Positions 7,858 to 15,875 of a stretch of DNA of 55,413 nt are shown here, in pieces. The stretch's first letter is position 1. Each line of letters starts with the position of its first letter. The DNA lies in NCBI GenBank assembly GCA_001829495.1, contig MIBJ01000017.1:27914-83326 (forward strand), in the 5' to 3' direction. The position numbers were made by a program, and so were the translations under genes. The stretch comes from Spirochaetes bacterium RBG_16_49_21. GTDB taxonomy: Bacteria; Spirochaetota; UBA4802; UBA5550. The notes below the pieces were generated by a model. That model had not been told where the DNA came from, ran no database searches, and was given only the letters and a program-made list of their open reading frames with translations.

Positions 7858-9177
7858 CTAAAAATTACGTACCACATACCGTTTGATCTGATCCTTGATC
7901 CGGTCGATCTTTCCCCGTACCAATCTTAAAAAATTACGATACGTGGCATATGATTCATGAGCGAGTTGGTTATGCTTTTTTTTTATGAGCGCATAATACC
8001 CCGTCATCGCCTTTTCGGCTTTGGCGTGCAGGGTTTTATCAAAGTCAGCCTGCTTCAATGGAGAAGCCGTGCTATCGCGACGCGTGTCTATGAGAGCTAC
8101 TTCCATAGCAAAATTCTGCAACGGCTTTGACGAGACTCTGCCCACAGTTATCGGAATCGGCGGGGGTAGGCGCTTGAAACTGGTAGGAATACGCCGGATC
8201 GGCTTATCATCGATAATACTATCCGGCTCACCCTGTTTTTCCCTCCGGTGACGCTTGTGCACGAGCGATTTCCTGGCAGCGGAATCGCGCCGCTCGTCGT
8301 GCAGTATAGAGGGTTTCCCATTCGAATTCTCATTGGTACGCGCAACCTTCAGCGATGCAGCTCCCTGCGCATTCCTTATTATCCTGTTAAAACAATACTC
8401 CCATCCGGACCGGGTGATCATGTACCGGGGTAATCCGAACCTGCCGTTGTCGTGCACAAGGGGAGTATCGATCTTTCCCTTATCGATGGTGAAGGCATAC
8501 CGGTACCCGGCGTGCTTAAGCGCCTGTATGGCGATATCCGTGCTCAATCCGAAGGGATACACGAATACGTCAATCTTCCGGTTCAATTGTTGTTCAAGAA
8601 TTTTCTTTGAATCGTATATCTCCATATTGAAATACTGGGGATTCTCCTCAAATAACCGCTGGTTTATCTTAAGATGAAAATAGCCGTGCGCGGCGATATC
8701 GCATCCGCTGTCCGCCAGTTCCCTGAGCTGATCCCAGGTAAGCGCGTATCTCTTTTTCCCGATTATGTGCGGATAGATGGCAAGGAGCGGCCTGATATTA
8801 TTGGGTTTGAACACCTTCCAGTAGGCATCGTATACGCTCCTGTTTCCGTCATCAACGGTGATGAGGATGTTCCGTGAGCCTCTGATCCTGCCGCTCAGAA
8901 TATCCGCGACCGAAACAAACCTGAATCCTTCGCTTCTGAATCGTTCGATGTGGGAATTCAGTTCATCAAGCGAAAAGCAGAACAGATCCTTTTTTTTCTT
9001 GTCAAGAAAGGCGTGATAGCAGAGCACGCTTGCCGATGTCTGTCCCTGGGCAATCGCTGAAGCGGCGATGCAGGTCAGGGTCACCAGGACCGCGAATAAC
9101 GCAACAATACCCTTTGAGGAAAAGGCGGGATCTTCCGGCGTCTGCGTCCGAGCCGTTGAATCACGAATTATAATCAT
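7858..9177 (-). CDS. Polysaccharide deacetylase (NodB domain) with basic C-terminal tail
   Basis: The 439-residue protein has a signal-type hydrophobic segment (about 24-44), then a NodB domain at about 50-255. ILITVDDGNRSV supplies the catalytic and metal Asp pair, and AAHGYFHLKI supplies the HxxxH metal site. The family removes N-acetyl groups from peptidoglycan or exopolysaccharide outside the cytoplasmic membrane. Residues 270-439 are a Lys/Arg/Ser-rich extension without a recognised domain, perhaps binding an anionic surface polymer. The start overlaps the preceding lipoprotein gene by 17 bases, so the two are coupled. An alternative later start would lose the signal sequence. Confidence 0.85.
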   Translation of the reverse strand: MIIIRDSTARTQTPEDPAFSSKGIVALFAVLVTLTCIAASAIAQGQTSASVLCYHAFLDKKKKDLFCFSLDELNSHIERFRSEGFRFVSVADILSGRIRGSRNILITVDDGNRSVYDAYWKVFKPNNIRPLLAIYPHIIGKKRYALTWDQLRELADSGCDIAAHGYFHLKINQRLFEENPQYFNMEIYDSKKILEQQLNRKIDVFVYPFGLSTDIAIQALKHAGYRYAFTIDKGKIDTPLVHDNGRFGLPRYMITRSGWEYCFNRIIRNAQGAASLKVARTNENSNGKPSILHDERRDSAARKSLVHKRHRREKQGEPDSIIDDKPIRRIPTSFKRLPPPIPITVGRVSSKPLQNFAMEVALIDTRRDSTASPLKQADFDKTLHAKAEKAMTGYYALIKKKHNQLAHESYATYRNFLRLVRGKIDRIKDQIKRYVVRNF

Positions 9178-9718
9178 ATTTCCACAATTCTTCGAATTCC
9201 TTGCGCCTCATCTCCCATAATGCCCGCCGGTCAATGGCCTTTTTCCTCTTATCGATTCGATCAGCATAGGATTTATCTTTTTTAAGCGCCTGCTTTTCAA
9301 GAAGATCGGAATAATAATCAAGCGGCGGCAGCAAATATTTTTCAATAAAAGTATAATTCTTCCAGTCGCCCTGATTCCGGTACCGTTCCAATTTATAGAC
9401 CGCGATCCTTCTAAGCCAGTAGATCTTTTCGCTGTATGATATCAATGCCGCGGAATCCATCCCGTCAAGGGCTTGTGATAATTCCTTATCCCCCGGTTTA
9501 AAATCGGTAAAGCCGTGATAAAGAGAGAACACGTAGTCAATATCTAAATCCGCGTCGTATTCGTAATCAAAATCAATCGATTTCACTGTTTTTTCAAGAA
9601 TCGACGATTCCTGATCAGCGTAAAAGGTGCTCTTGTCCGGGCCTAATATATGATAGTAGGTCGCGCATCCTGCCTGAAACAGGCAGAGCATGATAATCAT
9701 GGAGCATTTAATTTTCAT
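9161..9718 (-). CDS. Hypothetical lipoprotein
   Basis: The 185-residue protein begins with a lipoprotein signal: MKIKCSMIIMLCLFQAGC, with Cys at about residue 18 as the lipidation site. The mature part is mainly helical and charged, rich in Asp, Lys and Tyr, with no recognised domain. GGAG lies upstream of the ATG. It overlaps the start of the polysaccharide deacetylase gene, so the two are likely made together and may act in the envelope. The upstream NeuB-type gene ends 69 bases away on the same strand. Confidence 0.75.
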   Translation of the reverse strand: MKIKCSMIIMLCLFQAGCATYYHILGPDKSTFYADQESSILEKTVKSIDFDYEYDADLDIDYVFSLYHGFTDFKPGDKELSQALDGMDSAALISYSEKIYWLRRIAVYKLERYRNQGDWKNYTFIEKYLLPPLDYYSDLLEKQALKKDKSYADRIDKRKKAIDRRALWEMRRKEFEELWKYDYNS

Positions 9719-9754
9719 TCCCGTTACTTCTCCTTTTCTGACCTCACCCCCCGT

Positions 9755-9778
9755 CCCCCTCTCCTCAAGGCGAGGGGG
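9755..9778. repeat. G/C hairpin downstream of the NeuB-type gene
   Basis: CCCCCTC and GAGGGGG flank a 10-base loop. It is preceded on the plus strand by CACCCCCCGT, like other C-run repeats in this window. It lies in the 69-base gap between two minus-strand genes. There is no T-run after the stem on either strand, so it is not a classical terminator. Confidence 0.5.
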
Positions 9779-9787
9779 AGATATCCT

Positions 9788-10831
9788 TTAGACAGCCCCT
9801 TCTAAATATTCTTTCCGCAGCAGAAAATTTTCCGGTATATCGATCCTTGATTTCTTCCCGACAATATATTTCAACTCATACGCGGGGATACCCACCCCCG
9901 GGCGAAGCGCAACCAGGTCATCAGTGTCGATGGTCTTTCCCTTAGGAATGAGTCTCCGCGCAAACAGGCTCCGCCTGGCTGCCCGGGCTGCTCCTGCTTC
10001 CGCACCGCCGTAAGATATGGCGCCGGTTCCGATCATCCCTATCGCTCTCTCCACGGATTTGATCATTCGGGCGAACTGCTCCGGCGTGCATGAGATAGCT
10101 TTATCCGGACAATCGTGAAATCTGTCAATTGTAAAATGCTTTTCGAAGATACGCGCTCCGCAGGCGGCCGCCACCACCGGCGCCGCAGCCTCTTTCGTGT
10201 GATCGGAAAATCCCACCGGAAGATTGAACCTCTTTGCAAGAGCCGGTATGCGGGCAAGATTGGCCTTCTCCGGCCGGGTGGGATAGAGCGATACGCAGTG
10301 CAGGAGAATAAGCTCCGCGCTCGTGTGCTTCCTGAAAAGCTCAACAGCCTGCATGATCTCATCTTCAGCGGATATGCCTGTGGAAAGAATAACCGGCTTT
10401 CCGGTTTCCGCAACCGCCTCAATGAGAGGATGGTTGGTCACTTCCGATGAGGCGAGTTTGTACAGCGAAACGCCGATATCCTCAAGGAGCTTGAGTGATT
10501 CAAGATCAAACACGGAGGAAAAAAAATGGAGCCCCGAATTCGCGGCCAATGACTTCAATTCAGCATACTCCTCTCTGCCGAAAACGAATTTCTTAAAAAA
10601 ATCGATACTACCGGTGTCCCTTTTGCATTCTATTCCGGTACTCAGGAGATCGGCCGTATATACCGAGCTTAAAAGCTCCGGGACAAAGGTCTGAAATTTT
10701 ACGAAGTCCGCGCCTGCCGCGGCAGCGGCGGATATCATAGAGCGCGCCGTATCCATAGAACCGTTGTGGTTCAGGCCTATTTCAGCTATGTAAAGAGCGC
10801 GGCGTTTGCTTTTCGCGATATTTTCCAGCAT
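9788..10831 (-). CDS. Sialic-acid-type synthase (NeuB family) with SAF domain
   Basis: The 347-residue protein has the NeuB barrel at residues 15-255: AEIGLNHNG, DFVKFQTF, YKLASSEVTN, VILSTG, LLHCVSLYPT and GFSDHT are all family motifs. EKHFTID near residue 230 completes the site. A C-terminal SAF/antifreeze-like domain covers about 285-345 (RRSLFARRLIPKGKTI). The enzyme condenses phosphoenolpyruvate with an N-acetylated hexose to give sialic, legionaminic or pseudaminic acid; the sequence alone does not tell which. The other pathway genes are not adjacent. Such sugars often decorate flagellins or the cell surface, and two flagellin genes lie 11 kb away. Confidence 0.88.
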   Translation of the reverse strand: MLENIAKSKRRALYIAEIGLNHNGSMDTARSMISAAAAAGADFVKFQTFVPELLSSVYTADLLSTGIECKRDTGSIDFFKKFVFGREEYAELKSLAANSGLHFFSSVFDLESLKLLEDIGVSLYKLASSEVTNHPLIEAVAETGKPVILSTGISAEDEIMQAVELFRKHTSAELILLHCVSLYPTRPEKANLARIPALAKRFNLPVGFSDHTKEAAAPVVAAACGARIFEKHFTIDRFHDCPDKAISCTPEQFARMIKSVERAIGMIGTGAISYGGAEAGAARAARRSLFARRLIPKGKTIDTDDLVALRPGVGIPAYELKYIVGKKSRIDIPENFLLRKEYLEGAV

Positions 10832-10927
10832 TTTATCTATACCTGTTTGTGACGATCAATTACTCGACTCGTGCGAATAATTAATTATCGTCCAAAATTT
10901 TCATACTTTAAATATGCGGCACCCGCA

Positions 10928-12073
10928 TCATAGCTCCTTCCAATGAATGTTCCGTATCCCCTCGGGAAGGGGCAGCGCGTCGCGGCTGTTGGTGATCAGC
11001 GCGCCGCCTTTTTGTCCGGAGAGCTCATGCCAGCGGAGCAGGTTTTCATAAAATTTCGGCTTTATAGACGATGACAGCTTTATCTCGCAGGGGAACACCT
11101 TCCCCTTCTCGACTATAAGGATATCCACTTCGAGGCCGCCCTGCGAGCGCCAGAAATAGAGCTCGGGCTTAACCCCGCCGGCGAACCGCGCTTTAAGGAT
11201 TTCAGAAACCACGGCGGTTTCGAACAGGGCGCCGGCAAGCGGTCCGTTCAGCAGAGTGGCCGTGTCCGCTATCCCCAGCAAGTAATTGATCAGCCCGATA
11301 TCGTAGAAGTAGACCTTGGGTGATTTTATTACGCGCTTCCCATAATTATTATAATAGGGAGGAAGCAGGTATATGATGTAGCTCGATTCCAGAGCCGATA
11401 CCCAGCGCTTGACCGTCGGCACGGAAACACCGATCTGTCCCGCCAAGGCCGAATAATTGAGCTCCTGCGCGGTACGGGCCGCCAGTAGGCGGAGGCACTG
11501 TTCGAATTCGCGCATCCCGGTTATGTTCAGGAGCGCCCGAATGTCGCGCTCCAGGTAGGTCTGCAGGTAGCTGGAATACCAGATGCGCCGGTCGATTTTC
11601 CTGTTCACCGCTGGCTCCGGGTACGAACTCCCGGCCAGAAAATCTTCGATCATCTTCACGTCATTGCGCTCCTTAAGCTGAAAGGTCGGAAGGGTGAGTA
11701 TCGCGGCCCTCCCAGCCAAAGAATCGGAAACGTTTTTCATAACCGAAAACTGTTGAGAGCCAGTGAGAAACCAAGATCCCGGCTTCCGATCGCGATCGAC
11801 ATATATTTTTATATAACTGGCGATCTCCGGGACGTATTGAATCTCATCAAGGACCACAGGCCTTGACAGCCCCCCGAGAAAACCGTGGGGATCATCCATG
11901 ATGCGCGCCCGTACGGACGGGTCGTCAAGAGAGATGAACGAGTGATCCCGCTTCCGGAAATAATTGGCAAGAAGGGTGCTTTTCCCCGACTGACGCGGGC
12001 CGGTGATGACGGTCACCGGGAACGTTTTCTCGGTGACGGAAAGGGTTTTCTCCAGAAGACGGCGGCGGTACAT
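10928..12073 (-). CDS. DUF4143-type ATP-binding protein
   Basis: The 381-residue protein has an AAA-type ATPase domain (Walker A GPRQSGKSTLL near residue 24; Walker B PVVLDEIQYVPE near 72). It is followed by a small helical region with helix-turn-helix-like residues (about 195-225) and a C-terminal DUF4143 domain with LEVDILIVEKGKVFPCEIK, which looks like a PD-(D/E)xK nuclease-like core. The family is widespread and mobile, and its biochemical role is unclear. It stands alone, without a strong ribosome site, between the NeuB-type gene and glycerol kinase. Length is typical. Confidence 0.9.
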   Translation of the reverse strand: MYRRRLLEKTLSVTEKTFPVTVITGPRQSGKSTLLANYFRKRDHSFISLDDPSVRARIMDDPHGFLGGLSRPVVLDEIQYVPEIASYIKIYVDRDRKPGSWFLTGSQQFSVMKNVSDSLAGRAAILTLPTFQLKERNDVKMIEDFLAGSSYPEPAVNRKIDRRIWYSSYLQTYLERDIRALLNITGMREFEQCLRLLAARTAQELNYSALAGQIGVSVPTVKRWVSALESSYIIYLLPPYYNNYGKRVIKSPKVYFYDIGLINYLLGIADTATLLNGPLAGALFETAVVSEILKARFAGGVKPELYFWRSQGGLEVDILIVEKGKVFPCEIKLSSSIKPKFYENLLRWHELSGQKGGALITNSRDALPLPEGIRNIHWKEL

Positions 12074-12246
12074 GCAGACTAATTTAACTATTTATATTAA
12101 ATCGGTCAATACAATTTCTTATATACCGTCCATTTTATAAAGGGGGTGGGGCAAATCTACATCAATGAAATTACCTCTCATTACCCTGAAAATACCGATC
12201 TCGAATATTTCTTGACAGTGCGGCTCTGAAGAATATCAAATTTTAA

Positions 12247-12276
12247 TTGACACGTTGATTCCAGGGCTCTTAGTAT
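12247..12276 (+). promoter_or_regulatory. Candidate sigma-70-type promoter for glpK
   Basis: TTGACA at 12247-12252 and TAGTAT at 12271-12276 are 18 bases apart. The site lies about 40 bases before the preferred glpK start, in an otherwise AT-rich gap. This is a motif match only. Confidence 0.45.
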
Positions 12277-12316
12277 AAGACTTTGCTTGCTACAAAATTC
12301 CATGCCGGGGGAAAAA

Positions 12317-13804
12317 ATGGGCAAACGCTATATTATCGCCATGGATCTGGGCACCACCGGAAACAGGGTGTTCTGTTTTGACGAAAACGGACTGCCCCTC
12401 TCCAGCGCGTATAAAGAATTCACCCAATATTTCCCTAAACCCGGCTGGGTCGAGCATGACCCTCTTGAGATATGGGATTCGCTGAGCTCGCTCATACCAC
12501 AGGCCGTAGCCGACGGCGGCCTGTCGCCATCCGACGCGGTCGCCATCGGGATAACCAACCAGCGTGAAACAGCCCTGCTGTGGGACAAGGATACCGGCAA
12601 GCCGATTCACAACGCGATCGTGTGGCAGTGCCGCCGGACCGCGGACATCTGTAACGATCTCAAAAACGCGGGATACGACGATATTTTCAGGAAGACCACC
12701 GGACTGGTGATTGACGCATACTTTTCCGGGACCAAGGTGAAGTGGCTGCTTGACAATGTCCCGGGCGCCAGAAAATCGGCGCAATCCGGAAAACTCCTCT
12801 TCGGTACCATCGACACCTGGATCGCATGGAACCTGACCGGCGGCAAAACCCATGCAACCGACTTCACCAACGCATCCCGCACGCTCATGTATGACATACG
12901 GAACAAACAATGGTCTAAGGAACTGCTGGAGATACTGACCGTGCCGAAGAGCGTGCTTCCGGAGGTCAACCCGTCAGCCTCAAAATTCGGCGTAACCCGG
13001 AACGCCCCCGGCCTTCCGGACGGCGTCATGATCGGCGGCATTGCCGGAGACCAGCAGGCCGCCTTGGTCGGCCAGAACTGCGTTACTGTCGGAAGCTCGA
13101 AAAACACCTATGGCACCGGATGCTTCATGCTCATGAACAACGGCGACGCCTTTACCATTTCACGCAGCGGCCTCCTCACCACCCTTGCATGCGACAATTA
13201 TGGAAAACCGGTGTATGCCCTCGAAGGTTCAGTCTTCATCGGCGGGGCGGTGGTGCAGTGGCTCAGGGATTATCTCAAATTTTTCTCGAACAGCGCGGAC
13301 TCCGAGCGTATGGCCCGATCGGCGGCGCACGAAAGCCGGGTCGTCATGGTTCCGGCTTTCGTGGGACTCGGGGCTCCGCACTGGAAAATGGACGCCCGGG
13401 GTGCAATCTTCGGGCTGACGCGGGACAGCACCCGGGAAGAGATAGTAATGGCGGCGCTGAAATCCATAGCCTTTCAATCCCGCGACCTGGTTGTGGCGAT
13501 GCACAGCGATACCGGTAAAATCATTCCGGAGCTTCGCGTCGATGGAGGTACGGTTAAAAACGAGTTTTTGATGCAGTTCCAGGCGGATATCCTGAATATC
13601 CCGGTGCTGGTGCCGGAGATAACTGAATCAACAGCCTTGGGAGCCGCCTATCTTGCAGGAGTCACCAGCGGTTTGTACGGATCGATAAACGAGGTAGCCG
13701 GGAACAATAAAACATCCAAAAAGTATATTCCCGGTATGAGCACGTCCGAGCGGGATCGGCAGATCAGCCTCTGGGATGATGCGATCAAGAGATTATTGAT
13801 TTGA
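12317..13804 (+). CDS. glpK: Glycerol kinase
   Basis: The 495-residue FGGY-family kinase uses ATP to make glycerol 3-phosphate. Substrate-contacting motifs are visible: NQRET (Arg-Glu pair), AYFSGTKVKWLLD (Tyr) and IAGDQQAALVGQ (Asp). QCRRTADICNDL, DGGTVKNEFLMQ and ESTALGAAYLAG are typical of GlpK. The N-terminal phosphate loop is DLGTTGNR rather than the common DQGTTSSR. I chose the ATG at 12317 because GGGGGA lies just before it; TTG at 12287 and ATG at 12302 are upstream in frame but lack a good ribosome site. No glycerol transporter or GlpD gene is adjacent. Confidence 0.92.
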   Translation: MGKRYIIAMDLGTTGNRVFCFDENGLPLSSAYKEFTQYFPKPGWVEHDPLEIWDSLSSLIPQAVADGGLSPSDAVAIGITNQRETALLWDKDTGKPIHNAIVWQCRRTADICNDLKNAGYDDIFRKTTGLVIDAYFSGTKVKWLLDNVPGARKSAQSGKLLFGTIDTWIAWNLTGGKTHATDFTNASRTLMYDIRNKQWSKELLEILTVPKSVLPEVNPSASKFGVTRNAPGLPDGVMIGGIAGDQQAALVGQNCVTVGSSKNTYGTGCFMLMNNGDAFTISRSGLLTTLACDNYGKPVYALEGSVFIGGAVVQWLRDYLKFFSNSADSERMARSAAHESRVVMVPAFVGLGAPHWKMDARGAIFGLTRDSTREEIVMAALKSIAFQSRDLVVAMHSDTGKIIPELRVDGGTVKNEFLMQFQADILNIPVLVPEITESTALGAAYLAGVTSGLYGSINEVAGNNKTSKKYIPGMSTSERDRQISLWDDAIKRLLI

Positions 13805-13811
13805 CCGGTAG

Positions 13812-13832
13812 GGGCGGGTTTAAAGCCCGCCC
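13812..13832. repeat. G/C hairpin after glpK
   Basis: GGGCGGG, TTTAAAG, CCCGCCC form a perfect short stem 7 bases after the glpK stop. There is no T-run, so it may be a dispersed palindromic repeat that reduces read-through rather than a Rho-independent terminator. Confidence 0.5.
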
Positions 13833-13861
13833 TTACATAAATATTATTGTGGAGGAACAAC

Positions 13862-14056
13862 ATGGCAAGACCCTTATTAGGCGAGATTCTGCTCGAAAAT
13901 AAAGAGATAACCCGGGAACAGCTTGATAAAGCGATCGATATCCAGAAAAAGGAAGGCGGTTTGATCGGAATTATCCTGGTCAGCATGGGTGTCATTACCG
14001 AGCAAACATTGGTCAGGTATCTTGCCATCCAGGCGGAAAGAGTTACATCGTCCTGA
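13862..14056 (+). CDS. Stand-alone MshEN-like domain protein (64 aa)
   Basis: The 64-residue protein resembles the N-terminal domain of GspE/PilB-type secretion ATPases: LLGEILLENKEITREQLDKA, a GxIGxILVSMGVIT stretch, and LVRYLAIQ. In the full-length ATPases this domain binds the assembly platform or, in some, cyclic di-GMP. Here no ATPase domain follows: the frame ends and a different gene starts. GGAGG is 6 bases before the ATG at 13862. It could be a regulator or a remnant; the clean start and ribosome site favour a functional small protein. Confidence 0.7.
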   Translation: MARPLLGEILLENKEITREQLDKAIDIQKKEGGLIGIILVSMGVITEQTLVRYLAIQAERVTSS

Positions 14057-14103
14057 CTATTCTGTGAGGTTACCAGCAGTCGGGGAGGCGTAACGGATAG
14101 ACT

Positions 14104-14754
14104 ATGAGGCGCACAATATTGATTTTCGGGTGCTTATCAGCGCTGATCCCCGCCATCTTCGGCTGCACGAGCAGATATTTAACCATAACTGAAAAGATCA
14201 AGCTGCATGACGAGCAGATAAAGCAGAGCAATATGAAGGGCTGCGTACCCGGGTGCATACTTTTTGAAGGGGACAGCAACATGGAGCTGATCGATTTTCA
14301 GGACTATTTTTCAGAGCCCTGCTGCAATTATTCCAAAAGGGGAAGCACGACTGAATATCTGATACGGAGAATGAAACAAATAAATAAAGAAAAACCGGAC
14401 ATTATTGTCATGCTGGTGGGCGGGAATGATCTTTTGAAAAATACCCCGCTTGAGGTTATTGACAAGAATTACTCCGCGGTTCTGTCATATTATAAAACAA
14501 TAACCAAAAAAATTTATTGCATCAGCAACCTTCCCGTGCATCCGAATTTTTATCTGAAAAATCCGGACATCATAAATCTAAACAGGAATCTGGAGCGAAT
14601 ATGCGCCCGGGATGGTGCGGTCTATGTTAATGCATATCCGCATTTCTTGCAGAAAGGCGCGCTTAATCAAACTTATGCGCGGGATATGGTACATCTCAAC
14701 AAGGCGGGCCAGGATCTGCTGGTTGCGGTTCTGAAAAAATATATGAAAAAATAA
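14104..14754 (+). CDS. SGNH/GDSL-family hydrolase lipoprotein
   Basis: The 216-residue protein begins with a lipoprotein signal whose lipobox Cys is at about residue 20 (IPAIFGC). Block I is FEGDSNM (catalytic Ser), block III is LVGGNDLL (Gly and Asn of the oxyanion hole), and block V is DMVHLNKAGQ (Asp and His). The family contains esterases and acyltransferases that act on lipids or on O-acetylated sugars. Four Cys residues in the mature part may form disulfides outside the cytoplasm. The only GGAGG is 15 bases before the ATG, so the start is slightly uncertain. The substrate is unknown. Confidence 0.78.
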   Translation: MRRTILIFGCLSALIPAIFGCTSRYLTITEKIKLHDEQIKQSNMKGCVPGCILFEGDSNMELIDFQDYFSEPCCNYSKRGSTTEYLIRRMKQINKEKPDIIVMLVGGNDLLKNTPLEVIDKNYSAVLSYYKTITKKIYCISNLPVHPNFYLKNPDIINLNRNLERICARDGAVYVNAYPHFLQKGALNQTYARDMVHLNKAGQDLLVAVLKKYMKK

Positions 14755-14775
14755 AAGCAGGCGGAGTTAATCGAT

Positions 14776-15810
14776 TTAGGTAATCTCATACAGCCAGCCG
14801 TGCTTATCCTCAAAATCGCCGGCCTGTATTTTTACCAGCCGGTCGTATAACTTCGTGATTACCGGCCCGACGCGGTCGCCGCTTCCAAACACATACTCCC
14901 GGTCGCGGTACCGGATAAGGTTCACCGGCGTGATGACCGCGGCGGTTCCCACCGCTCCCACTTCATCGAAGGTTTCGAGCTCGCTCACCTCAACCGGTCT
15001 CCGTTCGAAAATCATACCCATATCCCGGGCGATGATCGAGAGGCTGTCGTTGGTGATGCTCGGCAGAATGCTGTTTGATTTCGAGGTAATGTAGGTATTG
15101 TTCCTGATGGCGATGAAATTCGAGGTGCTGAACTCGTCTATATACCTTTTTTCCTTTGAATCCAGGTAGAGAACCACGGGATACCCCCGCTCTTTGCCGT
15201 ACTGTCCGCCGCCGAGGCCTGCCGCATAATTGCCTCCCACCTTGCAATCGCCAACTCCCAATGGCGCAGCCCGGTCGAACTGTTCCACTATCAGGGCCTT
15301 AACCGGCTTGAACCCACCTTTATAGTAGGGGCCCACCGGATTGACGAATATGATAAACATATATTCCGATGCCGGCCCGAGCCCGACTCTCGCCCCGGTG
15401 CCGATCACCAGGGGACGGATATATAAACTCGCGCCCGTGCCGTACGGGGGAACGAAGCTTCTGTTCGCATCGACCACGCGGTGCACCGCATCAAGGAACA
15501 TCTCTTCGGGAATCGCGGGAATGAAAATCCTCTCCGAGCTCCTCCGGAGTCTCCGGGCGTTTTCAACAGGCCGGAAGGCGACGACGCGGCCGTCAGCGGT
15601 CCCGAATGCCTTGAGGCCTTCGAAAGCCTCCTGCCCGTAATGAAGCGCGGGTGCCGCCATGTGCAGGGGCAGATATTCATCCGATACCAGATCTCCGGCG
15701 GACCATTTACCCTCCTTCCAGTAATAGCGAATGTTGTAGTCGGTCTTTACATACTCGAAAGGAAGATTCTTCCAGTCAAGCGACACTGATGTCTTATTCT
15801 GCATATTCAT
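14776..15810 (-). CDS. ilvE: Branched-chain amino acid aminotransferase
   Basis: The 344-residue class IV aminotransferase has CKVGGNYAAGL near residue 197, whose Lys binds pyridoxal phosphate. It also has LHYGQEAFEGLKAF near 55 and SIARDMG/EVSELETFDEVGAVGTAAVITP motifs of the BCAT-II group. It interconverts leucine, isoleucine and valine with their keto acids. Length is slightly below the usual 350-360. AGGAT precedes the ATG; a second ATG two codons later is also possible. It lies downstream of argH on the same strand with a 65-base gap. Confidence 0.93.
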   Translation of the reverse strand: MNMQNKTSVSLDWKNLPFEYVKTDYNIRYYWKEGKWSAGDLVSDEYLPLHMAAPALHYGQEAFEGLKAFGTADGRVVAFRPVENARRLRRSSERIFIPAIPEEMFLDAVHRVVDANRSFVPPYGTGASLYIRPLVIGTGARVGLGPASEYMFIIFVNPVGPYYKGGFKPVKALIVEQFDRAAPLGVGDCKVGGNYAAGLGGGQYGKERGYPVVLYLDSKEKRYIDEFSTSNFIAIRNNTYITSKSNSILPSITNDSLSIIARDMGMIFERRPVEVSELETFDEVGAVGTAAVITPVNLIRYRDREYVFGSGDRVGPVITKLYDRLVKIQAGDFEDKHGWLYEIT

Positions 15811-15875
15811 ATCCGTATCCTATCCGGATTCAACGATTCGGATTCTGCGAAATTTTTATCCGGCATTAAAAATTG

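Noticed and set aside
10928-12073. DUF4143 ATPase considered as part of a defence system
   Set aside because: It stands alone with no partner genes, and the family is widespread without an established defence role.
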